From assembly GCA_016342755.1 (NCBI GenBank), contig JAEINS010000013.1, positions 1-64,000 of the forward strand: 64,000 nt of DNA. Reading direction: 5' to 3'. The notes under the pieces were generated by a model that was not told the origin of the DNA, ran no database searches, and worked only from the letters and a program-made list of their open reading frames with translations. Positions 25,458-32,892 of the stretch are shown one piece after another. The DNA comes from Melioribacteraceae bacterium. GTDB taxonomy: Bacteria > Bacteroidota > Ignavibacteria > Ignavibacteriales > Melioribacteraceae. Each line of letters opens with the position of its first letter. Within the stretch, counting starts at the first letter, position 1. Made by a program: the position numbers and the translations under genes.

Positions 25458-26561
25458 TTGTCAATTTCTGTGGATGCTGTTCTTAAATCGTTAGGAACGG
25501 TAGATGATCCGGATCTGAAAAAGGATCTGGTTACGCTTAATATGATTAAAGATGTTAAAGTTGATGGAAACAACATTTCGTTTAATGTTGAACTTACAAC
25601 TCCAGCCTGTCCTTTAAAAGATAAAATAAAAAGTGATTGTCTGGAAGCTATAAAAAGAGATATTCCTGAAGCTGAAAATATCGGTATAAATATGACTGCA
25701 CAAGTCAGATCAAATAATAATGCAAAAAAAACTGATGTACTGCCGAATGTAAAAAATACGATTGCTGTTGCAAGCGGTAAAGGCGGGGTTGGTAAAAGTA
25801 CAGTTGCTGCAAATTTAGCAATTTCTTTAGCTAAAGAAGGTGCTAAAGTTGGTTTAATAGATGCTGATATTTATGGACCAAGTATTCCCATGATGTTTGG
25901 TATAAACAGCAGACCAAAAATTTATCAGGATCCAAATACACAAAAAATGATTCCGCTGGAAAACTTTGGCGTTAAGTTAATGTCTATTGGTTTCTTAGTT
26001 GATGAGAGTCAGCCGGTAATTTGGCGCGGACCAATGGCAAGCGGAGCGGTAAAACAATTTATGACTGATGTTGAATGGGGTGAACTTGATTATTTAATAT
26101 TTGATCTTCCTCCCGGAACTGGTGATATTCAGCTTACATTAGTTCAAACAATTCCTCTTACCGGAGCTGTTATTGTTACAACCCCTCAGGATGTTGCAAT
26201 TGCTGACGCAAAAAAAGGTTTGCAAATGTTTCCGAAAGTAAATGTGCCTGTTCTGGGAATTATTGAGAACATGAGTTACTTTATTGCGCCCGACACCGGA
26301 AATAAATATGATATTTTTGGAACAGACGGCGGCAAAAAATTAGCTGAGGAAAGTAATGTAGAATTTCTTGGCGGAATACCAATTGATCCAAGAATTAGAG
26401 AAGGCGGCGATAGAGGTAAACCAATTGTTAATGAATTGGAAGATTCTGAACATACTGTTAAAATTAGAGAAATTGCCAGAAACCTTGCGGCTCAGATTAG
26501 TATAAGCAACATGAATAAAGTAACTCCTAAGATTGAAATAAATTTAGGAAATAATAATTAA
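25458..26561 (+). CDS. mrp: Mrp/NBP35-family iron-sulfur cluster carrier ATPase
   Basis: A cytoplasmic P-loop ATPase that holds and transfers Fe-S clusters. The N-terminal MIP18-like domain (SVDAVLKSLGTVDDPDLKKD, with TPACPLKD) precedes the deviant Walker A SGKGGVGKST near residue 103 and DLPPGTGD. Usual bridging cysteines of the CxxC type are not obvious near the C-terminus. TTG 25458 is preferred: a perfect GGAGG stands 5 bases before it and overlaps the in-frame ATG 25446. ATG 25434 would lie on the promoter box. A nifU-like gene follows at 13 bp. Confidence 0.88.
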   Translation: MSISVDAVLKSLGTVDDPDLKKDLVTLNMIKDVKVDGNNISFNVELTTPACPLKDKIKSDCLEAIKRDIPEAENIGINMTAQVRSNNNAKKTDVLPNVKNTIAVASGKGGVGKSTVAANLAISLAKEGAKVGLIDADIYGPSIPMMFGINSRPKIYQDPNTQKMIPLENFGVKLMSIGFLVDESQPVIWRGPMASGAVKQFMTDVEWGELDYLIFDLPPGTGDIQLTLVQTIPLTGAVIVTTPQDVAIADAKKGLQMFPKVNVPVLGIIENMSYFIAPDTGNKYDIFGTDGGKKLAEESNVEFLGGIPIDPRIREGGDRGKPIVNELEDSEHTVKIREIARNLAAQISISNMNKVTPKIEINLGNNN

Positions 26562-26574
26562 GCAGAGGTTATAA

Positions 26575-26811
26575 ATGAAAGATGAAATGCATGAAAAAGT
26601 AGAAAATGCATTACAATCAATTCGCCCATATTTGCAGGCAGATGGCGGAGATGTTGAACTTGTTAATATTACTGAAGAAGGAATTGTGGAAGTTCGTTTA
26701 ACCGGAGCATGTGTTGGATGCCCAATGTCTCAGATGACACTAAGAGCAGGTGTTGAGCGCGCCTTAATTAAGGAAGTTCCCGGAATTAGAAGAGTGGAAG
26801 CAGTTAGTTAA
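26575..26811 (+). CDS. NifU C-terminal-domain Fe-S scaffold (Nfu type)
   Basis: A 78-residue stand-alone NifU C-terminal domain that carries a 4Fe-4S cluster on a CxxC motif (GACVGCPMSQMTL) bridging a dimer. Conserved IRPYLQADGGDVELV precedes it. It probably works with the Mrp ATPase, 13 bp upstream, in delivering clusters to apo-enzymes. There is no A-type or IscU-like domain attached. Confidence 0.95.
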   Translation: MKDEMHEKVENALQSIRPYLQADGGDVELVNITEEGIVEVRLTGACVGCPMSQMTLRAGVERALIKEVPGIRRVEAVS

Positions 26812-26853
26812 TATATTAATATAGTAGATATATTTTTTATACGAGGAGAAAAA

Positions 26854-27612
26854 ATGCGTAAAATATGCGTAGCTGGAAACTGGAAAATGAATAAAGATCT
26901 TAATGAAGCTGTTTCATTAATTTCTGAACTTAAAAAAACTTTAGAGAATCAAACAATTAATGCTGATGTTATAATCTGTCCGCCGGCAATTGCTTTAGAA
27001 ACTTCAAAAACATTGATTGAAGGAACTGCAATTCAGTTAGGTGCGCAAAATATGCACTTTGCGGATAGTGGCGCTTATACCGGTGAATTATCAGCTTCAA
27101 TGCTAAAAAGTGTTGGCTGTAAATATGTTATTTTAGGTCACTCTGAAAGAAGAACTATTTTTGGCGAATCAAACGAAGTAATAAATAAAAAAGTTAAAAA
27201 AGCTTTAGCAGACGGAGTTGATCCAATTTTCTGTATTGGCGAAACTTTAGAAGAACGTGAATCCGGAGTAATGCAAAAAGTTATTGAAGAACAGGTTCGT
27301 AAAGGTTTAGCGGAAGTTACAGTTGAAGAGTTAGGAAAAGTAATTGTTGCCTACGAACCAGTTTGGGCAATTGGAACTGGAAAAACTGCTAGTCCGGAAC
27401 AAGCTCAGGAAGTTCACGCTTTCATTAGAGGATTGTTAAAAGAAATGTATTCTGAAGAAGCTGCTGAAAAAGTTATTATTCAGTATGGCGGTAGTGTAAA
27501 ACCAGGTAATGCCGATAAATTATTATCTCAAAAAGATATTGATGGCGCGTTAGTTGGCGGTGCATGTCTTGATGCTGAATCTTTCTTTGGGATTATTAAA
27601 GCCGCAAAATAA
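26854..27612 (+). CDS. tpiA: Triose-phosphate isomerase
   Basis: A glycolytic enzyme of 252 residues interconverting DHAP and glyceraldehyde 3-phosphate. The substrate-binding lysine is K11 in AGNWKMN, the catalytic His is in ILGHSERR, and the catalytic Glu is in AYEPVWAIGTGKT, followed by the mobile loop. The phosphate-binding QYGGSVKPGN and GALVGGACL are present. GAGGAG lies 8 bases before the ATG. It is the third gene of an mrp-nifU-tpiA run closed by a strong terminator. Confidence 0.98.
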   Translation: MRKICVAGNWKMNKDLNEAVSLISELKKTLENQTINADVIICPPAIALETSKTLIEGTAIQLGAQNMHFADSGAYTGELSASMLKSVGCKYVILGHSERRTIFGESNEVINKKVKKALADGVDPIFCIGETLEERESGVMQKVIEEQVRKGLAEVTVEELGKVIVAYEPVWAIGTGKTASPEQAQEVHAFIRGLLKEMYSEEAAEKVIIQYGGSVKPGNADKLLSQKDIDGALVGGACLDAESFFGIIKAAK

Positions 27613-27638
27613 ATTAAACTTATAAAAGTAATTAGGAG

Positions 27639-27665
27639 AGGACGCAAATATTGCGTCCTTTTTTA
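27639..27665 (+). terminator. Rho-independent terminator after tpiA
   Basis: AGGACGCAA, loop ATA, TTGCGTCCT, then a T-run. This perfect 9-bp GC-rich stem is one of the best terminators in the window. Confidence 0.9.
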
Positions 27666-27669
27666 ACGT

Positions 27670-28491
27670 ATGACAAAAGCAGTACTTCCAAACTTGTTAG
27701 AAAAATATTTAGAAAGGATAAAGGCAGAAAAGAGTAAAAAATGGGGGTATTAAAACAATGGCTAAGAGACGAGGGAAGTATAAGAGGCAAAGTCCAGATG
27801 AAGTCTATAACCTAGGGCAGATCAGAATGGTGTGAAACCGATGGAGTGGTAATTTCCGATGATCACATTATTATTATTGAAATAAAAGGTGGGGCATTTA
27901 CCTATACAAACCCGGCAAATGATTTTAATTCACATATAAACTCTATAAAAGATTTACTGATCAAGCCAGCAAAACAGAGTGAAAGATTTATAAACTATTT
28001 GAACAGTAGTAATGAAGTTAAATTGTACAACAAAGATCACGATGAGATAGCAATTATTAAGAATGAAGATTATAGAGTTATTACTGCGAAAGCAGAAACA
28101 CTTTCTGATATCGGCATGGATACAGAGTAGGAATAGATACGTATTTTGGGAAACTTTACAGCGATCCTGAGAATGAAGTTTTAACAAAACAAGATATCCA
28201 AGAGCATCTAGAGTCAATAATAAAAATCACAAGTGTTAAAATCGGGAAATGTTATATTTGGCGTAGTATTAGACTTTAATCAAACCAAAATAACAGATGT
28301 TGATTTTTTTGAAATTCAGCCTAATGAGATTCCTGGTAATGAAATAGAGAAAGCGGAAAAAGAGTTGCCAAAATTTTATTCTAGAATGAAAGATAAGTTT
28401 TTGCTAGATAGCCGAAAAAGGAAGGTCGGAAGAAATGATACATGCCCGTGTGGCAGCGGTAAAAAAATATAAAAAATGCCATGGGAAATAG
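27670..28491 (+). pseudogene. Decayed nuclease-like protein with SEC-C zinc motif
   Basis: Pieces of one protein lie in shifted frames. ATG 27670 opens 27 codons and stops at 27751. From 27816 the sequence EWCETDGVVISDDH, with IIIIEIKGG, resembles the D...ExK core of PD-(D/E)xK/NERD-like nucleases, and it stops at 28128. A third piece in another frame (TYFGKLYSDPENEV) continues, and a fourth ends in VGRNDTCPCGSGKK. The last break is one extra A in a run of seven at 28461-28467. Removing one A restores YKKCHGK and a stop at 28491, completing a SEC-C zinc motif. At least three lesions make the gene dead. Confidence 0.75.
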
Positions 28492-28504
28492 GTTGTTTGA
28501 TTTC

Positions 28505-28687
28505 TTAGCGTGTTGATTCTCCACTTACAAATACTACCTTCACAAATTTTGACGGGTAATCTACTGTTATTCTTTGTAAAAGAGTCATTTTATCCGCTAA
28601 CAATTCTTTGGGCATTCTACCAATAATTTCGGTTTGATCAAAAAATACAATAATATCTCTTATCTTCGCATTATTTTCTTGACTTTT
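28505..28687 (-). pseudogene. 3' fragment of a lost gene, no start codon
   Basis: An open frame of 60 codons on the minus strand reads like real protein (AKIRDIIVFFDQTEIIGRMP, LLQRITVDYPSKFVKVVF) and ends at TAA 28505. An in-frame stop lies at 28688-28690 and no usual start codon follows it, except an internal ATG that would leave 36 residues. It appears to be the C-terminal end of a gene cut off at the palindrome side. I cannot name the family. Confidence 0.5.
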
Positions 28688-28708
28688 TTATTTCTTCTTT
28701 CACTGACT

Positions 28709-28762
28709 ATATTGCACTATAATTTAAAATAGTCTTGACTATTTTTAATTATAGTGCAATAT
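28709..28762. repeat. 54-bp near-perfect palindrome before AAA ATPase gene
   Basis: Arms of 26 bases (ATATTGCACTATAATTTAAA at the left, continuing AATAGTC) pair with the right arm ending TTATAGTGCAATAT. There is one mismatch and a 2-base centre. It ends 4 bp before the ATG of the ATPase, so the RNA hairpin would cover the ribosome-binding region. It could be an operator, a translation block, or a transposition or recombination site. Confidence 0.8.
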
Positions 28763-28766
28763 TTAC

Positions 28767-29942
28767 ATGTTAATTTATAAAACAGAGTATAAAGTGAACA
28801 GATATCTTTATAAACATGTAATAAAAGATCTAAAAAAAAAGATGGTATTTATTACAGGTCCAAGACAAGTTGGGAAAACCTTTTTCTCAAAACAAATTAT
28901 GTTGGAATTCAAAAATCCCCAATACTTTAACTTCGATAATGTTGAGGATAAGTTAATAATACAACAAATGATCTGGCGTAAAGATTCTGATTTATTAGTC
29001 TTTGATGAAATTCATAAAAAAAAGGATTGGAAAAACTTTATTAAAGGAGTATTTGATTCAAAGAATATTAACCAATCAATATTGGTTACCGGTAGTGCCC
29101 GTCTCGATACTTTCAGACAAGTTGGAGATTCATTGGCTGGAAGATATTATCATTATCATTTGAATCCTTTTTCGATTAAGGAATTAAAAACCACACTGTC
29201 TAATTATGAAAGATTGGAACAAATAAACAATTATGGTGGATTCCCGGAACCTTTAATTCAAAGTTTAGAGATTCCGATTGAAGAGGCAGAGATTGAATTA
29301 AAAAGATGGCAAAATCAGTATTATACTGATTTGATAAGAGAGGATATTTTTGAGTTTAGTAAACTTCGGGAAATCAATTCCATGAAAACGCTTCTGGAAT
29401 TGCTAAGGTCAAGAGTTGGTTCTCCTTTATCCTATTCTGCATTAGCAAATTTATTAGAGTTATCAGTAAATACTGTAAAAAAATACATTGAAATTCTGCA
29501 AAGTCTTTATATAGTATTTTTAGTCAGACCTTATCATAAGAATGTTGCAAGATCTATATTAAAAGAACCTAAAATATACTTTTATGATACTTCCTATATA
29601 AAGGGTGATGAAGGAATTAAACTCGAAAATACAGTAGCTATTTCTTTACTTAAGCATTCTCAGTTTTTATACGATTCTAAAGGTGAGAAAATTGAATTAA
29701 ATTATATCAGAACAAAGGAAGGAAAGGAAATTGATTTTTGTCTGACAAAAAATGATGCGCCTCTTAACTTTATAGAAGTAAAATTGAGTGATAAAAATAT
29801 TTCTAGAAATCTAAAATACTTTATTGAGAAATTTCCGAATGTAAAGGGAATTCAATTGGTCCATAATTTGCATCAAGAACGGGATGAATCTGGAATCTCA
29901 GTTTTACGTGCCTCTGACTGGCTTATGGAAATCAGTGCTTAA
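28767..29942 (+). CDS. AAA ATPase with DUF4143 domain
   Basis: A 391-residue ATP-binding protein of the AAA_14/DUF4143 type. Walker A is TGPRQVGKTFF (about 32-39), Walker B DLLVFDEIH (about 79), and sensor I is LVTGSAR. An ALANLLELSVNTVKKYIEIL winged-helix-like segment follows, and the C-terminal DUF4143 domain has a nuclease-like LNYIRTKEGKEIDF...FIEVKLSD strand pair. These genes are common, mobile and often lone in genomes; their function is unproven. It sits in an accessory patch with two pseudogenes, right behind a long palindrome. Confidence 0.88.
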   Translation: MLIYKTEYKVNRYLYKHVIKDLKKKMVFITGPRQVGKTFFSKQIMLEFKNPQYFNFDNVEDKLIIQQMIWRKDSDLLVFDEIHKKKDWKNFIKGVFDSKNINQSILVTGSARLDTFRQVGDSLAGRYYHYHLNPFSIKELKTTLSNYERLEQINNYGGFPEPLIQSLEIPIEEAEIELKRWQNQYYTDLIREDIFEFSKLREINSMKTLLELLRSRVGSPLSYSALANLLELSVNTVKKYIEILQSLYIVFLVRPYHKNVARSILKEPKIYFYDTSYIKGDEGIKLENTVAISLLKHSQFLYDSKGEKIELNYIRTKEGKEIDFCLTKNDAPLNFIEVKLSDKNISRNLKYFIEKFPNVKGIQLVHNLHQERDESGISVLRASDWLMEISA

Positions 29943-30290
29943 AACATTACATTTATATGTTATTGAAGTTATAAAAATATTTTGTCTTATAGTATCAAAC
30001 CATTTTGACTTACAATAACACAGATCTATCTTAAGGACATGCTGATACCCTCCATAGTTATAGTAGACAATTTTTAGTCATTAACAAGAAAAAATTAACC
30101 AGGCTTAGTTGCATTTTGAAATTTGTGATTAAGACTTTTTTCATTCATTCATTCGTGCAATCATATAATTGCAGCTATTATAACTCCTTATATTTCAATA
30201 GTTTTAATACATTTCAAGCATCTTTAAATCAATTGATTTGCCTCCTTTATTTTATTATATTTATAACCTTTGTTTAATCAAATTTATGTA
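29943..30290. other. Non-coding spacer between ATPase and glycosidase-like gene
   Basis: About 350 bp with no open frame I can support and no recognisable RNA. It has a short TTCATTCATTCATTCG run at 30142-30157 and weakly complementary words (GTATCA near 29991, TGATAC near 30044). It may be debris from the same insertion history as the upstream patch. Confidence 0.4.
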
Positions 30291-32879
30291 ATGGGAAAGA
30301 TGTCAAAATTGAAATTTGCTGTTGTTATTGCCGCGCTATTATCCTTTGTTTTTACAGATTCAAATGCCCAAATAAAGATTAAGAAATTGCCCGATTATAA
30401 GTTCGAAATAGTGGATTCGGTATTTCATAATTTTACGGACACCAGAAAAATTGTAAGTCTTCACGAGGATTGGAAAGTCTCTATTGAAGATGATGAAAAA
30501 AAGGCTGTTACATCTATTCCGTCTACTTTTAAAACTGACGAAGTTTTAATTTTTGAGCGGGATATAAATCTTACTCAATCTCAAATTCTTAATAACAGAA
30601 TTAAACTTCAATTTCTTGGGATTAATTACGCTGCGGAAATTTCTTTAAACGGATTGGTAATTCACAAAAATCCTGGCGGTGAAATTCCATTTATAATCGA
30701 GCTTCCACGAGATATTCTAAAATCCGATTCAGTTAATACATTGTCATTAAAAGTTTTACACGAACTTGATGCTGAAGCTACAATCCCTTTGAGCCATGGA
30801 ATTTATATGCCCGAAAATTGGGGCGGAATTTTTAGAGACGTTCTAATGATTTTAATGCCGGATGTAGCAATCTCCGGTTCAAAAATTAAATATACTTTAA
30901 GTGAAGATCTTAAAAGTGTTGATTTCGATTGTTTTGTTGATATTACTAAAGAAATATTAAATGGAGCAAAACGGGATACTTTAAAGAATTATAAACTTGA
31001 AGTAAATGTATATGGACCGGATGGTAAATTAGCGGCCAAAAAAAATAAAATAAAAGTCGATTTAAACGGGAAAGATGAAGTTTCATATAAAGTCTCGCTG
31101 GATATAAAGAAGCCAAAACTGTGGTCGCCGGATGTACCGCAAGAATATTTAGTAAAAATTTCTCTTTACAATGACTCGTTAAAAATTGATGAAACTGTAC
31201 AGGCAAAATCTTTGTACTCATTTAAAAATAGCAGTGAAGGATTAGTATTAAACGGGAATGAAATTAAGATAAACGGTGTTACATATTTTCAATCCTATGG
31301 TGAATATGGCAGTTTGGTTACGGTTGAAAAACTTAGAGACGATCTTAAACTTATAAAAGATACGGGTTTTAACACAGTCCGGTTTTCAAAAACTGTCCCT
31401 CATCCTTACGCGCTTCGAATTTGTGAAAAAATTGGTCTTTTAACCTTTGTCGAAATTCCGCTCAATTCAGTTAACGAAGATTTAAGTTCCGATCAAAGTT
31501 TTAGAGAAAGGGCAATCGGTTATTCTAAATATTTTATAGAATCTTTTGAAAAAATGACTTCATTTTCCGCAATTGGTTTAGGAAGCTCATACTTATCAAA
31601 TTCAGCAAAACATAATTCATTTCTGCATTCTTTGGCCGAAGCGGTTAGAGCCAGAACTAATAAGCTGATTTTCACTTCCTTCATCGGGTTTCCGGAAAAA
31701 GATATTGAAAATGTTGATCTTTTTGGAATAGAAGTTTCTAACAATCCCATTCTTGAAAACAAAGATAAGTACGATAATTCAGTCGCTAAACTTGGGAAAG
31801 AAAAAATAATAATTACAGAAGCAACTTATTCTACATTTAACGGAAGCACAAGCGGATACGATAATGATAATTCGTTTGAAGCTCAGGCGAAATATTTTGA
31901 AGAAATAATTAATTTTTCTGCGAATGAAAAACTGCCGGCATATTTTGTAAATACAATGTTCGATTTCAGAGGCGAATATGCCCCGTTCTCAACTGGTTTT
32001 AACGAACAGAATATATATCAGATAGGTATAGTAGGTGAAGATAGACTTATAAACAGGATTTCTTACAAAGTAATAAATAATAAACTTAAAAAAGGCGATA
32101 AAGTTACCATACCAATGGGCGATAAAACTGATGATTCCCCAATTTTCTTTGTTCTAATAGGACTTGGAATTGCTTTGGTAATGGGGCTTTTAATAAATTC
32201 AAAAAGAAAATTTAGAGAAGATGCATCCCGCGCCTTACTTAGACCTTATAACTTTTATGCGGACATTCGCGATCAAAGAATATTATCCGGTTTTCATTCA
32301 AACTTTCTGATGGTAATTTTAGCCGGTTCAAATGCTCTATTCCTCACAAACATGTTCTATTTTTTAAGGACAAATTTTTTGTTAGACCAATTTGTAGAAG
32401 CGTTCGGAATTTACTCTCTTAAAGAATTTGTAAGCTATGTTGCATGGAATCCTTTAGTTGCATTCCCGTATTTATTTGCTATATCAATTGTCGGCATATT
32501 TATAATAAGTGTAATGGTTTATATTTCTTCCTTTTTTGTAAAGAACAGAGTCCTTTTTTCAAGCGTTTATTACATGGTAACCTGGTCGTTTTTACCATTA
32601 GCACTGCTAATTCCGGTAGAACTTGTTTTATATAGAATTTTAGTAGAAAATATTGTTAATGTCTACGCGTATTATTTTGTAATATTATATGCGTTATGGT
32701 TAATTCAAAGACTATTCAAAGGTGTGTATGTAATCTTTGATGTAAGACCGTTCACAATTTATTTTTATTGTTTCGTTTTAGTTGTAGTGGTTTTTGGCGG
32801 AATTTTATTCTACTTCCAATTGTCAGAAGCGGCAATTTTTAACATCATTAATGCATACAAACAATTTGTGCTAATGTAA
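30291..32879 (+). CDS. GH2-like glycosidase domain fused to Yip1-like membrane domain
   Basis: About 862 residues from ATG 30291 (TTG 30270 and ATG 30300 are alternatives). A signal peptide ends at SNAQ. The N-terminal part is a GH2 sugar-binding jelly roll (LNGLVIHKNPGGEIPFII). An immunoglobulin-like domain and a TIM barrel (INGVTYFQSYGEYG, DTGFNTVRFSKT) follow. In GH2 enzymes the acid/base lies in a GNE motif. Here the place reads SAIGLGSSYLS, so it is lost, while a nucleophile-like E510 (IIITEATYS) remains. The last 240 residues hold a membrane helix and a five-helix Yip1-like bundle. Probably a carbohydrate-sensing or structural membrane protein rather than a hydrolase. The SMC gene follows 13 bp later. 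Confidence 0.7.
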   Translation: MGKMSKLKFAVVIAALLSFVFTDSNAQIKIKKLPDYKFEIVDSVFHNFTDTRKIVSLHEDWKVSIEDDEKKAVTSIPSTFKTDEVLIFERDINLTQSQILNNRIKLQFLGINYAAEISLNGLVIHKNPGGEIPFIIELPRDILKSDSVNTLSLKVLHELDAEATIPLSHGIYMPENWGGIFRDVLMILMPDVAISGSKIKYTLSEDLKSVDFDCFVDITKEILNGAKRDTLKNYKLEVNVYGPDGKLAAKKNKIKVDLNGKDEVSYKVSLDIKKPKLWSPDVPQEYLVKISLYNDSLKIDETVQAKSLYSFKNSSEGLVLNGNEIKINGVTYFQSYGEYGSLVTVEKLRDDLKLIKDTGFNTVRFSKTVPHPYALRICEKIGLLTFVEIPLNSVNEDLSSDQSFRERAIGYSKYFIESFEKMTSFSAIGLGSSYLSNSAKHNSFLHSLAEAVRARTNKLIFTSFIGFPEKDIENVDLFGIEVSNNPILENKDKYDNSVAKLGKEKIIITEATYSTFNGSTSGYDNDNSFEAQAKYFEEIINFSANEKLPAYFVNTMFDFRGEYAPFSTGFNEQNIYQIGIVGEDRLINRISYKVINNKLKKGDKVTIPMGDKTDDSPIFFVLIGLGIALVMGLLINSKRKFREDASRALLRPYNFYADIRDQRILSGFHSNFLMVILAGSNALFLTNMFYFLRTNFLLDQFVEAFGIYSLKEFVSYVAWNPLVAFPYLFAISIVGIFIISVMVYISSFFVKNRVLFSSVYYMVTWSFLPLALLIPVELVLYRILVENIVNVYAYYFVILYALWLIQRLFKGVYVIFDVRPFTIYFYCFVLVVVVFGGILFYFQLSEAAIFNIINAYKQFVLM

Positions 32880-32892
32880 TTTTGGAGTTTAG

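Noticed and set aside
29943-30290. Possible small RNA or attachment site in the spacer
   Set aside because: Complementary words are only six bases long with long loops. No promoter-hairpin combination or direct repeats could be shown.
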